Positions 7,929 through 21,006 of a stretch of 64,000 bases of DNA are shown piece by piece. A program made the position numbers and the translations under genes. Numbering within the stretch: the stretch's first letter is position 1; every line of letters begins with the position of its first letter. The stretch spans positions 62,001 through 126,000 of the forward strand of contig CABIZX010000004.1 of NCBI GenBank assembly GCA_902363375.1, given 5' to 3'. A model generated the notes under the pieces. The model was not told the origin of the DNA. It did not search any database and worked only from the letters and a program-made list of their open reading frames with translations. The DNA comes from Clostridiaceae bacterium (lineage in GTDB: Bacteria > Bacillota > Clostridia > Clostridiales > Clostridiaceae).

Positions 7929-8906
7929 CTATTGTATATTAAATAATTCATCCGCCTCTGGTGGCGCTACTTCTTTAACTCCATGTTGATCTATTACTAT
8001 ACCATTTCTTGCAGTTATTTCTCCAATTTTGCTTCCTTTGATTCCATTATCCCCAAGAGCCCTTATTAATTTTTCAGGCTCATTAGTGGTTATAAGCATA
8101 CTTCCTGATGATATAAGTCTTAATGGATCTACATTAAATTCTCTACATACCTTACTTGTAATTTCTGTTATAGGCATTTTAGATTCATATACTTTAAATC
8201 CTACCTTACTTGCATTTGCAACTTCCCACAATGCTCCTAGAACACCACCTTCTGTTATATCATGCATAGATGTAGCTGCTTCTACTCCACCTATTTTTCC
8301 TTCTTTAACCACACTTATATTTTCCACATATCCTTTAGCTTCTTTAATTTCTTCATCAGTTAATATTTTCTTACACCTTTCTTCATAGTCATTAACTAAT
8401 ATTGATGTTCCCTCAAGGCATAAGTCTTTAGTAACTATTATGCTATCTCCAAGCTTAGCTCCTGCTGTGCTAATAGCACTAAATCCATTACTTTTTCCAA
8501 TTGCTGTACAAGATACGACTATCTTATTTACAGCTTCAGTTATTTCAGTATGTCCACCAATGATTTGGACATTTACTTTACAAGCTTCTTCATGAATCTC
8601 ATTCATAAGGTCATGTAATTCATCTATTGTTGTCTTTGGTGGTGCTAATATAGTAACTAAAATACCTAATGGTTCAACTCCGCAAGATGCTATATCGTTA
8701 CAGTTAATATTAACTGCAATCTTACCTATATTTTCATCTGCTCCTGTTACAGGGTCTGTAGATATGACACATTGATTGATTCCAAAATCTATTATGGCAC
8801 AATCTTCTCCTATACCATTAGATACTTCTACCTCCTCTCTTAATTTCCCCTTATGGTTATTTATTATGTAATTTAACTCATCCCAATTAAGTTTTCCTAC
8901 CCTCAT
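7929..8906 (-). CDS. AIR synthase-related (PurM/HypE-fold) protein
   Basis: 325-residue protein of the PurM/HypE/SelD ATP-binding superfamily. Seen: [10 protein letters not shown] near 31-40, a [20 protein letters not shown] stretch, [12 protein letters not shown] (the nucleotide-binding D-x-x-x-x-G-A/C-x-P segment) and [15 protein letters not shown] near 216-230 (canonical DxTEGGL). It lacks the C-terminal carbamoylated Cys of true HypE, and no hydrogenase genes are nearby, so the substrate is unknown. RBS AGGAGAA before the ATG. First gene of a probable two-gene operon with rdgB. Confidence 0.8.
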   Translation of the reverse strand: MRVGKLNWDELNYIINNHKGKLREEVEVSNGIGEDCAIIDFGINQCVISTDPVTGADENIGKIAVNINCNDIASCGVEPLGILVTILAPPKTTIDELHDLMNEIHEEACKVNVQIIGGHTEITEAVNKIVVSCTAIGKSNGFSAISTAGAKLGDSIIVTKDLCLEGTSILVNDYEERCKKILTDEEIKEAKGYVENISVVKEGKIGGVEAATSMHDITEGGVLGALWEVANASKVGFKVYESKMPITEITSKVCREFNVDPLRLISSGSMLITTNEPEKLIRALGDNGIKGSKIGEITARNGIVIDQHGVKEVAPPEADELFNIQ

Positions 8907-9007
8907 ATAAAAATTCTCCTAACCTAAAAAAACTATTGTGTTTTTAGCACATTTTCACTTCTCACATCATATTATTAAATATAACTAATATTCTGGTGGT
9001 GTTATTT

Positions 9008-10402
9008 TTGAGATATATAGGACCTTTTTTAAGAATTAACATACTAAACAATGACAATATCAAAAGTCAATTGTTTCACTTTTCTAAAGAGTCCCTAAGA
9101 CATATAGTTCTGCATTCTGGATGTGGAATTATATCTAAAAATTCAGATTTAAAAATTAAACCTTTACCTAATGATGATGATATCACAAATAGCGTTATTT
9201 CTCCACTATTATGTGTATATAGAAAAGCTGATGGTAAACTTCTAAAGGATAAAGATAAACTACTTTGGAATCATCGCAAATTTAAAAAAGAAATAAACAT
9301 ATGTGCTAACGGGTATATGACCCTTGGTTTACTGTACTTATCTGATTATTATAGAAAATTTAAAGATATCGATGAAGATAAATATAAACTAAGCAAATAT
9401 TATATTGACCTAGCTATCGATCAACTAGAATTTTTTGCTCTTTATTGTCGTAATAGCGAGGGTGTTTTTGTTGATAAATATGACTCTACAGATCCTCTTC
9501 AAAAGGATTATTTCCTTACAGATAAAGATATGAAGTTTAAATTTTCAACTCAAGCTCTTTTAATGGCAGCATATTATAAATGTGCAACTCTTGAAGATGG
9601 TGATAATGAAAATTTTAAATTCTTTGCCTTAGATATATTAAATTTATTTTCAAGTTTGAAGCAGGAAATATATAATACTTCTCATGATGAATTAGTAAAG
9701 ATTTGTTTGGCATTTAATATTCTTTATGAATGCTCAAAACTAGATGAAGTCAAAGAATTGCTTGTAGATTTTTCTGAGTTGATGATTGAAAATATCAACC
9801 ACATGCCACCTTCTGTTATTAGAGATAATATAGATATATCTTGTTTATGCTATATTAATTCTATATTAACTTATAAAAACACTAACTTATCACATTTTAA
9901 GGAGGCAGCTTTTAGGATATTTAATAATTTAGAAAAACTATATAATAACGATGATGGAATATTTATAAAAGACATATCTGAGAAAGAAAATAAATTTTCT
10001 TCTGACGAAATAATTCTCTATCTTTATGTATTTATGATCCATGAGTCTTTCTTAACCGACAAAGAAAAAGCAGAGCTTGCTTCTAAAATTCATACTCTTT
10101 ATAAAAAGCAAGTAGTTAGTTCTGGAATCATACTTAGATGGCCAGAAGCTCCTAATCTTGATAATCCCGAAAGATATAGAAACTTTTCTTGTAAAGCTGA
10201 AGATTTATTGGATGATAACTATTTTAGATTTTCATCTTATGTAAATAATGATGTAAATGATTTAGCACCTATTTTCGTTAAAAATGTATCTTTAAATAGA
10301 AAAAAAGAAAACTATAAACATTATAAGCATAGTTTTGATTCTTGTAAAAATATGTTTAACTTCTTTACCATCATCTATTTAAATACAGTTTTAGATTTTT
10401 AA
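9008..10402 (+). CDS. Conserved-looking protein of unknown function, mostly alpha-helical
   Basis: About 464 residues, cytoplasmic, with no signal peptide or membrane segment and no family I recognise. It opens MRYIGPFLRINILNNDNI. The body has regularly spaced aromatic-rich helices (for example YLSDYYRKF, DLAIDQLEFFALYCR, LLMAAYYKCATLE), suggesting an alpha/alpha-barrel or TPR-like helical repeat. The start is set at TTG 9008 because GGTGGTG stands six bases before it; GTG at 8996 is the alternative (468 residues) but has no ribosome site. Transcribed divergently from the AIR-synthase-like gene, with a hairpin at the 3' end. Confidence 0.7.
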   Translation: MRYIGPFLRINILNNDNIKSQLFHFSKESLRHIVLHSGCGIISKNSDLKIKPLPNDDDITNSVISPLLCVYRKADGKLLKDKDKLLWNHRKFKKEINICANGYMTLGLLYLSDYYRKFKDIDEDKYKLSKYYIDLAIDQLEFFALYCRNSEGVFVDKYDSTDPLQKDYFLTDKDMKFKFSTQALLMAAYYKCATLEDGDNENFKFFALDILNLFSSLKQEIYNTSHDELVKICLAFNILYECSKLDEVKELLVDFSELMIENINHMPPSVIRDNIDISCLCYINSILTYKNTNLSHFKEAAFRIFNNLEKLYNNDDGIFIKDISEKENKFSSDEIILYLYVFMIHESFLTDKEKAELASKIHTLYKKQVVSSGIILRWPEAPNLDNPERYRNFSCKAEDLLDDNYFRFSSYVNNDVNDLAPIFVKNVSLNRKKENYKHYKHSFDSCKNMFNFFTIIYLNTVLDF

Positions 10403-10439
10403 TAAAGAAGTACCTTAAATTTAAGGTACTTCTTTATCT
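10403..10439. terminator. Bidirectional terminator overlapping the end of the next gene
   Basis: AAAGAAGTACCTTAAA and TTTAAGGTACTTCTTT form a 16-bp perfect palindromic stem. The right arm contains the stop codon and last codons (KEVP) of the converging minus-strand gene. Confidence 0.75.
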
Positions 10440-12016
10440 TTAACTTTATCTAATCTTATATTTCCAATAGTAGTTACATATACATTATCTATATTCGGTT
10501 TCACACAAATAGCATTGTTAATGTTATAAATAGGAATGGATACTAACTGACCTCTCAGTATTTTTTCACATTCTTTATATATGGATTTTCTTTTTCCTTC
10601 ATCCATTTCATAGGCTGACTCTTTTATCAATTTACCGTATTCTTCATTATTATTTATTATTAGGCTATTTTTAGATCCGCTATTTAAACTCTTATAATAT
10701 TCTATTGGATCTCCATATTTGAAATCAAACCTTTGTAGTACTATATCATAATCTCCATTATCTATAGCCTTTTTAAATTCTTCATCAGAACATTCTTCTA
10801 AAACTGATTCTAGACCTATACTCTCCTTGATATTACTACTCAAATCTTCGATGATTCTTCTATTTAAATTATTTTTTTCATAAATTATTTTTATTTCAGA
10901 TTTCTCTTTTATATTTACTTTATTAAAAAACTCTTTAGCTAACTCCATATCTCCAAAGTTTGAAAATACTTGTTGTGCATTTTCTTTTTCAAGACTATAG
11001 GTTGTTGCCGGTGTAAGTAGTTCTTTGCATATAAGTTGTGAGTAATATTCCCTTGATAAAAGTGAGTTTATAGTATATCTAAAATTTAAATCTCCACCCA
11101 AAGTATCTTTATCTGGATTAAAGCTTAAATAATACATTGATGAACCATCAAATCCTTTTATCATCGAATTTTGAGATAATCTTAATAATTCACTTATAGG
11201 AGCATCCATCATTACATCTATGTTTCCTACAAATCCATCTATATCAGTATCTGTAGATTTTTCAAAAATGGCAAGGGCATTTTCTTCACTATTTAGAAAA
11301 GTAATTCTAATGTCCTCGTTAGTAACTTCTCCAGCATTATAATACTTCTCATTTTTTTCTATGTAGATTTCTTCACTCTTAGCCTCCTTGATTGTAAAGG
11401 GACCAGTGTATCTTATGGAATCAAAATTCTCCTTATACCCATTCAAACTTCCATAATCTCTAAGATTAAATACTGGATTTGCAAGAATATTTATAAAGTA
11501 AGGATATTTGTAATTTAATCTAATAGATAATTCATTATCTTTTTTTAAGTTTATTGCTACATTTGAAAAGTTACCATGACCTTCTCTAAATTCCTTAGCT
11601 CCATATATGCAATCTAGCCTGCTAGCATATACATTATCTTTATCATTTAAAAAGGCTTCAAAAAAGCTTTTAAAATCCTGTGCAGTTATTTTTTCTCCTG
11701 AACTATAATATATATCATCTCTTAATTTAAAAGTATACTCTAAACCGTCATCCGAAATTTCTACTTCCTTAGAAAGTGCTGGTGCTACTTCTCCATCTTC
11801 ATTTTCTTTTACTAATCCTTCAAAGAGTGTTACTAGTAAATCCTTATCTCTTATACTATCTGTTTGAGTTAATTGTAAATCCTTAGGATTTACGTTCATA
11901 TTGTAAGTTATATAATTAATAATCTCATCATTTATAGAATTTATTTTTTCCTTTTCAACAGATATACCTGCTAAAATTACTATAATACAAATTACTGTAA
12001 ATACTATTTTTTTCAC
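10421..12016 (-). CDS. Extracellular solute-binding protein, family 5 (peptide/oligopeptide type)
   Basis: 531 residues of the DppA/OppA (SBP_bac_5) family. One hydrophobic N-terminal segment (residues 3-18) serves as signal anchor. There is no lipobox Cys, unlike most Gram-positive binding proteins. The body has the family's opening pattern: LLVTLFEGLVKENEDGEVAP (69-88), then LSKEVEISDDGLEYTFKLRD and the GEKITAQDFK segment. Near the C-terminus YGDPIEYYKSL matches the conserved W/Y-x-DP motif. No permease or ATPase genes are adjacent, so it is an orphan receptor. GTG start at 12016 with AAGGAGGTG in front. Confidence 0.85.
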   Translation of the reverse strand: MKKIVFTVICIIVILAGISVEKEKINSINDEIINYITYNMNVNPKDLQLTQTDSIRDKDLLVTLFEGLVKENEDGEVAPALSKEVEISDDGLEYTFKLRDDIYYSSGEKITAQDFKSFFEAFLNDKDNVYASRLDCIYGAKEFREGHGNFSNVAINLKKDNELSIRLNYKYPYFINILANPVFNLRDYGSLNGYKENFDSIRYTGPFTIKEAKSEEIYIEKNEKYYNAGEVTNEDIRITFLNSEENALAIFEKSTDTDIDGFVGNIDVMMDAPISELLRLSQNSMIKGFDGSSMYYLSFNPDKDTLGGDLNFRYTINSLLSREYYSQLICKELLTPATTYSLEKENAQQVFSNFGDMELAKEFFNKVNIKEKSEIKIIYEKNNLNRRIIEDLSSNIKESIGLESVLEECSDEEFKKAIDNGDYDIVLQRFDFKYGDPIEYYKSLNSGSKNSLIINNNEEYGKLIKESAYEMDEGKRKSIYKECEKILRGQLVSIPIYNINNAICVKPNIDNVYVTTIGNIRLDKVKDKEVP

Positions 12017-12159
12017 CGTGACACCTCCTTATTAAAATTATTTACTTATTTATTCCAAAATAAACAGCTGTAAATAAGTTAACACAAAATTTTTCTTTTT
12101 CAATTATAAACATGTGATATAATATTTATAATAATGTGTAAATAAATTGGAGGTATCTT

Positions 12160-12459
12160 ATGATTTACTTAGATATTATATTAAAGATTTTGGGGATTTT
12201 ATCCCTTATAACTTTTATGATAATAATTATTTGGGGCTTTGTTATTTTCAATTCTATATATAGTCAACTGAGATATAACAATTATATCCTTGAAAAAATC
12301 TCACACATATTAAATATCTCATGTATTGATATGCAGACAAAAGAAAAAGAACAATTGAAAAAATCTGAATCAACTAATGAAGCTTCCGAATCAGAATACG
12401 TAACTACTAATATTTCTTCCAACTCATCAGGTAGTAATTCAGATAAAATTTCTAATTAA
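12160..12459 (+). CDS. Small single-pass membrane protein
   Basis: 99 residues: a long hydrophobic N-terminal segment (about 4-32), a charged middle (YNNYILEKISHILNI) and a Ser/Asn-rich polar tail. TTGGAGGT lies nine bases before the ATG. The codon pattern is native. No known family. It is divergent from the solute-binding protein gene and convergent with ligA. Confidence 0.65.
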   Translation: MIYLDIILKILGILSLITFMIIIIWGFVIFNSIYSQLRYNNYILEKISHILNISCIDMQTKEKEQLKKSESTNEASESEYVTTNISSNSSGSNSDKISN

Positions 12460-12527
12460 TATAGATATATTTCAAACAATAAATAATATCTATTGTTTAA
12501 TCGTCTGATAAATTACTAAGTAATAAC

Positions 12528-12579
12528 TTATAAGCATTACCCATATGGAATTCTATATCCATGTGGGTAATGCTTATAA
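12528..12579. terminator. Long hairpin between the small membrane protein gene and ligA
   Basis: Arms of 22 bases (TTATAAGCATTACCCATATG onwards and its complement, with one G-U position) flank an 8-base loop directly beyond the ligA stop. It probably acts as a shared terminator for the two convergent genes, although neither strand shows a long U run. Confidence 0.55.
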
Positions 12580-12580
12580 A

Positions 12581-14629
<2,049 letters not shown>

Positions 14630-14630
14630 T

Positions 14631-14670
14631 TATAGGCTATGTTTTATTAACATCTAAAACATAGCCTATA
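14631..14670. terminator. Hairpin between pcrA and ligA
   Basis: Arms tataggctatgtttt and aaaacatagcctata (15 bp, perfect) around a 10-base loop. It lies just after the pcrA stop, so ligA may be expressed by read-through or from its own promoter. Confidence 0.6.
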
Positions 14671-14708
14671 TAACTATTCTACTATTTTTTTAATTTTTTT
14701 ATAATACC

Positions 14709-16964
14709 TTATGCTAATTCAAGACCAGCTTTATTAAGCATAAGTTTTTTAATACCCATATTATTAAAGGCAATAGTAACTATAGTCTCTCCATTATCTG
14801 AAACCATTGACACTACAGTTCCTACTCCAAACTTACTATGTCTTACCTTTACTCCTATTGTTAAATCTTCTTTTGATGCAGGCTTAACATGCTCACTTCC
14901 AATACTATTGTTTAAAGTTGAAGACATATTTTGTTTTGAGTTATTATAGAAACTATTTCTAAATGAATGAGGATTATTATTTGTAGCCTTATTAAAAGTA
15001 TTATTAAAGCCTACCTTAGGTTGATTTCCTCCATTATTATTTAGATTAGTCATTAACTCTTTTGGTATTTCACTTACAAAGTCTGATACTGGGTATCCAA
15101 CAGTTCTACCAAATACCATACGTTGTTCTGCTGATGATATATATAACATTTCTTCTGCTCTAGTTATTGCAACATAGCAAAGCCTTCTTGATTCCTCCAT
15201 CTCATGGAAGCTGTTTAAAGATGAAGCTCCTGGGAATATCCCATTTTCCATTCCAACTAAGAAAACTACTGGAAATTCAAGTCCCTTAGCACTATGAACA
15301 GTCATCATTACTACTGCATTATTTTCTTCATCTAAATTATCTATATCTGAAACTAATGTTACCTTTTCCAAAAATGCACTTAAGGATTTATCCTCAGAGG
15401 AGTTTTCAAAGACTACAGCATCAGATACAAGTTCCTTTAAGTTCTCTATTCTACTTTCATCTTCAGCACTACCTGTTGCCTTAAGCATCTTCATATATCC
15501 ACTTCTATCTAAAATATCTTCTATTAATTCAGATACACTTATATTTTCTGCATCTACTATAAGAGTATTCATTAGGCTAACAAATTTATTTATTGATGTT
15601 ACAGCTCTTGCAGATAAATTTGGTACAAATTCTGCATCTAAAAGAGCATCATACATACATATATCATTCTCCACTGCAAATTCCTGCACCTTTGCTATAG
15701 TTGTATCTCCAATACTTCTTTTAGGCTCATTTATAATTCTTTTTAAGCTTATATCATCAAGTGGATTATTTATAACCTTTAAATAAGCCATAATATCCTT
15801 AATTTCTTTTCTTTCATAGAATCTTAATCCACCTACTATTTTATAGGTTATCTCATTTCGTCTAAAAGCTTCCTCAAAAATACGTGATTGAGAGTTCATT
15901 CTATAAAGTATAGCAAAGTCCTTTAAACTTCTATTTTCCTCACTCATCATTCTCTTAATTTGAGTCGCTACGAAGTTTCCTTCATCTATGTCACTGTATG
16001 CTCTATATACCTTTAACTTTTCTCCTGCTTCGCTTTCAGTTCTTAATACCTTATCTTTTCTTTGTGCATTGTTTCTAATAACTTTATTTGCTGCTTCTAA
16101 TATATTTGATTTAGATCTATAGTTTTGCTCTAATTTAACAATTTTTGCTCTTGGAAAGTCTTTTTCAAAGTCTAATATATTATGAATATCTGCACCTCTC
16201 CAAGCATAAATACATTGGTCATCATCACCAACTACACAAATATTCTCATTTTCATTTACTAGAAGCTTGATTAATTCATATTGACATTTATTGGTATCCT
16301 GGTACTCATCTACTAGTATGTACCTAAATTTTCTTCTATAAAAATCTCTGACTTCTTCATTTTCTTTAAATAGTTTAACAGTTAGGTATATTAAGTCATC
16401 AAAATCTAAAGAATTTGTAGTTTTTAATTTTTTTTCATAAGTTAAATAAACATCTGCAATCTTATTCATTCTGAAATTACTTTCATTTTCTTTTTTAAAA
16501 CTTTTAGCAGAAATTAACTTGTTTTTAGCATCTGAAATTTTAGAAATAATTTCACTGTCTGTGATATCTTTATCATTAATATTTAGTTCTTTCATACATT
16601 GTTTTACTAAGGATTTTGCATCATAGCTATCATATATAGTAAAGTTTTTATTATATCCTAATTTATCAATCTCTCTTCTTAAGATTCTCACACAACTAGA
16701 ATGAAAAGTTGAAACCCACATATTATCAACTACATCTCCAACTAGAGCTTTGACTCTCTCCTTCATTTCTCCTGCAGCTTTATTAGTAAATGTTAAGGCT
16801 AGTATCTGTGAGGGATATATGTTTAAATCATTTATCATATGTGCCATTCTATATGTAAGTACTCTAGTCTTTCCTGATCCTGCGCCTGCTAAAATTAATA
16901 GTGGTCCTTCAACAGTAATAGCAGCTTCGTATTGTTCTCTATTTAATAGACTTTTTAAATCCAT
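14709..16964 (-). CDS. pcrA: ATP-dependent DNA helicase PcrA/UvrD
   Basis: 751 residues, superfamily 1 3'-5' helicase, needed for repair and removal of recombination intermediates. Seen: Q-motif LNREQYEAA (7-15), Walker A GAGSGKT (27-33), motif Ia ALTFTNKAA, Walker B LVDEYQDTN, motif III GDDDQCIYAWRGA, motif IV LEQNYRS, motif V VMMTVHSAKGLEFPVV and motif VI YVAITRAEE. A low-complexity Asn-rich linker (about 640-690) precedes a C-terminal Tudor-like segment (VRHSKFGVGTVVSM), as in Bacillus PcrA. Confidence 0.96.
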   Translation of the reverse strand: MDLKSLLNREQYEAAITVEGPLLILAGAGSGKTRVLTYRMAHMINDLNIYPSQILALTFTNKAAGEMKERVKALVGDVVDNMWVSTFHSSCVRILRREIDKLGYNKNFTIYDSYDAKSLVKQCMKELNINDKDITDSEIISKISDAKNKLISAKSFKKENESNFRMNKIADVYLTYEKKLKTTNSLDFDDLIYLTVKLFKENEEVRDFYRRKFRYILVDEYQDTNKCQYELIKLLVNENENICVVGDDDQCIYAWRGADIHNILDFEKDFPRAKIVKLEQNYRSKSNILEAANKVIRNNAQRKDKVLRTESEAGEKLKVYRAYSDIDEGNFVATQIKRMMSEENRSLKDFAILYRMNSQSRIFEEAFRRNEITYKIVGGLRFYERKEIKDIMAYLKVINNPLDDISLKRIINEPKRSIGDTTIAKVQEFAVENDICMYDALLDAEFVPNLSARAVTSINKFVSLMNTLIVDAENISVSELIEDILDRSGYMKMLKATGSAEDESRIENLKELVSDAVVFENSSEDKSLSAFLEKVTLVSDIDNLDEENNAVVMMTVHSAKGLEFPVVFLVGMENGIFPGASSLNSFHEMEESRRLCYVAITRAEEMLYISSAEQRMVFGRTVGYPVSDFVSEIPKELMTNLNNNGGNQPKVGFNNTFNKATNNNPHSFRNSFYNNSKQNMSSTLNNSIGSEHVKPASKEDLTIGVKVRHSKFGVGTVVSMVSDNGETIVTIAFNNMGIKKLMLNKAGLELA

Positions 16965-17167
16965 CTAATCACTCCTAAATTTATAGTTATCTAATACAAT
17001 AGTAACCCTCTTTGTTCTAATAATATAATATGAAAATTTACCCTATTTTTTATTATACCATATACTGAACATTTATAAACGACATATAAATAATTACTAA
17101 AAATGGTTTATCCTTATCATATTACTATTACATTTCAATTTCTATTCATACTTATCGTATAAATAGA

Positions 17168-17215
17168 AAAAGCCTTACTGCATTTAGAGTATGGCTCTTT
17201 ATTCTATCTAATATA
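17168..17215 (-). terminator. Terminator downstream of yerC
   Basis: On the minus strand GCCATACT and AGTAAGGC form an imperfect stem around CTAAATGC, followed by TTTTTCTATTT. Confidence 0.6.
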
Positions 17216-17222
17216 TAATTTT

Positions 17223-17540
17223 CTATTCTTTATCTTCGTATTCTTTCCAATTTACTCTTTCAAATACTACCTTATATCCACTATTACCATAGTTTAAAGA
17301 ACGATTTACTCTACTTATAGTAGCAGTACTAGCTCCAGTGCTACTAGCAATATCTAGGTAAGTTCTTCTGTCTTTAAGCATTCTTGCAACTTGAAGTCTT
17401 TGTTCCATAGCTTTTATTTCATTTATTGTACAAACATCTTCAAGAAATCTGTATACTTCTTCTCTTGTTTTAAGAGATCTGATAGCATCAACAAGATAAT
17501 CCATTTCTGGAGTTTCAAGTTTTGAAATATAATCACCCAT
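17223..17540 (-). CDS. YerC/YecD family TrpR-like DNA-binding protein
   Basis: 105 residues. TrpR superfamily fold: an N-terminal helix (MDYLVDAIRSLKTREEVYRF), the CTINEIKAMEQRLQVARML segment and a helix-turn-helix read as YLDIASSTGASTATISRVNR near 73-92. Homologues are widely conserved next to pcrA-ligA or purine genes in Firmicutes, but the regulon is not established. RBS GGGGGAG precedes the ATG. Monocistronic, with its own terminator. Confidence 0.85.
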   Translation of the reverse strand: MGDYISKLETPEMDYLVDAIRSLKTREEVYRFLEDVCTINEIKAMEQRLQVARMLKDRRTYLDIASSTGASTATISRVNRSLNYGNSGYKVVFERVNWKEYEDKE

Positions 17541-17649
17541 TACTTTCTCCCCCTATTAATTAAAAATTCATCCACATATACATTATAAAATCATCGTACT
17601 AAAGTGTAAATATTAAATTTTCAAATCCACCTTTGCGAGGAATTAAATA

Positions 17650-17676
17650 CAAAAAGCCATCCCCACGGATAGCTTA
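17650..17676 (-). terminator. Terminator of secG
   Basis: Minus strand: AGCTATCC and GGATGGCT (one U-G pair) around GTGG, then TTTTTGTATTT. It begins a few bases after the secG stop. Confidence 0.75.
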
Positions 17677-17679
17677 TGA

Positions 17680-17913
17680 TTAAAGTATCAATATGTTTAT
17701 TGCTATAATTGATGCTGCAAATATACTTGCTGATATTATAGTAAGCTTAGTTAGGAATGATTCCTTTGTCTTAGTTTTATTCTTGCTATAAAAAGTTTCT
17801 GAACTTCCAGCAACTAAACCACCTAATCCTGATGATTTACTTTCTTGAAGAGATATTGTTAATATAACTATTAATGCGGAAATAATTACTACAACTTTAA
17901 GTGCTGTTATCAT
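17680..17913 (-). CDS. secG: Preprotein translocase subunit SecG
   Basis: 77-residue membrane protein with two hydrophobic segments (about 5-22 and 56-76) joined by a Gly/Ser loop. The SecG signature LQESKSSGLGGLVAGSSETF is at 23-42 and the KTKTKESFLTKLTII segment follows. SecG assists SecYE protein export. It follows the eno gene at 185 bases, behind the glycolytic terminator, and probably has its own promoter. RBS AAGGGGG before the ATG. Confidence 0.92.
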   Translation of the reverse strand: MITALKVVVIISALIVILTISLQESKSSGLGGLVAGSSETFYSKNKTKTKESFLTKLTIISASIFAASIIAINILIL

Positions 17914-18045
17914 TATTATACCCCCTTATTTCTTTATCCTTTATACATGTAATATATTTTATCATAGTGAAAATATTTTTACAATGATAACAGTAATGAA
18001 TGTAAATAAATATATAAAATAAATACATTTTGTGAGCTTCTATAA

Positions 18046-18086
18046 AGAAAATATCGAACAAATATAGTATTTGTTCGATATTTTTA
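18046..18086 (-). terminator. Terminator of the glycolytic operon (after eno)
   Basis: Minus strand: AAATATCGAACAAATA and TATTTGTTCGATATTT form a 16-bp stem around a 3-base loop, followed by TCTTT. It begins 13 bases after the eno stop. Confidence 0.8.
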
Positions 18087-18098
18087 AGATAAGAATTA

Positions 18099-19418
<1,320 letters not shown>

Positions 19419-19459
19419 TTATAATAATTTAGCATAGCTAAATATTCTAACTAAATAAA

Positions 19460-20986
19460 TTAAATTAATGATTTTCCACTCATCTCACTTGGAATATCTA
19501 GACCCATCTTTGTTAATATTGTAGGGGCTATATCAGCAAGAATTCCACCGCTTCTAAGCTCACTTGCCTCTTTTCCAACATAGATAAAAGGAACTAAATT
19601 AGTTGTATGTGCTGTCATAGGTTTACCTGTAGAATAATCAATCATAGACTCGGCATTACCATGGTCTGCTGTAATAAATACAGTACCGTTATGTTCAAGA
19701 ACTTTATTTACTACTCTACCTAAACACTCATCTACAGCTTCTATAGCCTTTACTGCTGCTTCAATAACACCAGTATGTCCAACCATATCTGGGTTTGCAT
19801 AATTTAATATTATTAAATCATACTCATCTTTTTCTATATTTTCTAATACAGCTTCAGTAACCTCATAAGCACTCATCTCTGGTTTTAAGTCATAAGTTGC
19901 CACTTTTGGAGATGGGATTAACACCCTATCCTCATCCTTATTTGGCTCCTCAACTCCTCCATTGAAGAAAAATGTTACGTGGGCATATTTCTCTGTTTCT
20001 GCAATTCTAAGCTGCTTTAATCCTTTACTACTTACATACTCACCTAATGTATTTTCATAATGTTCTGGTTTATAAGCTATTTGTACATCTTCAATAGTTT
20101 TATCGTATTGTGTCATGCACACATAAGATATATCTAAATTTTCTCTTTTAAATCCCTTAAACTCTTTATCCTTTAAGGCTCTAGTTATTTCTCTAGCTCT
20201 ATCTGGTCTAAAGTTAAAGAAAATTACTGAATCTTTATTTTTTATAGTAGCTACTGGTTTGCCATCTTTTAAAACCACACTAGGGACTACAAATTCATCA
20301 GTTTTATTGTTGTGATAAGCATCTTCTATAATTGCATAAGGAGATGTATTAGTATTTCCTTCACCTTTTACTATTGCATTATATGCTAATTGCACTCTTT
20401 CCCATCTATTGTCTCTATCCATTGCATAATATCTACCAGAAATAGTTGCAATCTCACCTACGCCTTCATTTTTCATATGTTCTTCCAAATCTTTGATAAA
20501 ATCCTTAGAAGATGTAGGCGATACATCTCTGCCATCTAAAAAACAATGAACAAAAACTTTTTTTGCTCCTCTTTTTTTACAAAGAGTTATAAGTGCTTTT
20601 AGATGGTTTATATGTGAATGCACTCCACCATCTGATAATAATCCCATTAAATGAACAGCCGAATTGTTTTTTAATGCTTCATCAATAGCAAAATTCAAAG
20701 CCTTATTTTCAAAAAAATCTCCATCTTTAATTGATTTTGTTATTCTAGTCAACTCTTGATATATTATTCTTCCAGCACCTATATTTAGGTGGCCTACTTC
20801 AGAGTTACCCATCTGTCCCTCAGGAAGACCTACATCTAGACCAGAAGCTGATAATGTGGTATGAGGATATTCAGCCTTTAATTTATCATAGTTAGGCTTT
20901 TGGGCCTCTCTAACGGCATTTCCATCCACATTGTCGCTTATTCCAAAACCATCTAATATCATTAGCATTACTGGTTTTTTACTCAT
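19460..20986 (-). CDS. gpmI: 2,3-bisphosphoglycerate-independent phosphoglycerate mutase
   Basis: 508 residues, alkaline phosphatase superfamily, two-Mn2+ enzyme interconverting 3- and 2-phosphoglycerate. Seen: LMILDGFG (8-15, metal Asp), GQMGNSEVGHLNIGAGR with catalytic Ser62, HCFLDGRDVSPTS, GRYYAMDRDNRWERV, FFNFRPDRARE and the late metal motifs YANPDMVGHTG and FITADHGNAESM. It begins 20 bases after tpiA, so translational coupling is likely. Confidence 0.97.
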   Translation of the reverse strand: MSKKPVMLMILDGFGISDNVDGNAVREAQKPNYDKLKAEYPHTTLSASGLDVGLPEGQMGNSEVGHLNIGAGRIIYQELTRITKSIKDGDFFENKALNFAIDEALKNNSAVHLMGLLSDGGVHSHINHLKALITLCKKRGAKKVFVHCFLDGRDVSPTSSKDFIKDLEEHMKNEGVGEIATISGRYYAMDRDNRWERVQLAYNAIVKGEGNTNTSPYAIIEDAYHNNKTDEFVVPSVVLKDGKPVATIKNKDSVIFFNFRPDRAREITRALKDKEFKGFKRENLDISYVCMTQYDKTIEDVQIAYKPEHYENTLGEYVSSKGLKQLRIAETEKYAHVTFFFNGGVEEPNKDEDRVLIPSPKVATYDLKPEMSAYEVTEAVLENIEKDEYDLIILNYANPDMVGHTGVIEAAVKAIEAVDECLGRVVNKVLEHNGTVFITADHGNAESMIDYSTGKPMTAHTTNLVPFIYVGKEASELRSGGILADIAPTILTKMGLDIPSEMSGKSLI

Positions 20987-21006
20987 ATTATTTGATCCAT
21001 CCTTTA

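Noticed and set aside
7929..8906. Call of HypE for the AIR-synthase-like protein
   Set aside because: The terminal Cys needed for carbamoyl transfer is missing and no hyp or hydrogenase genes are near.
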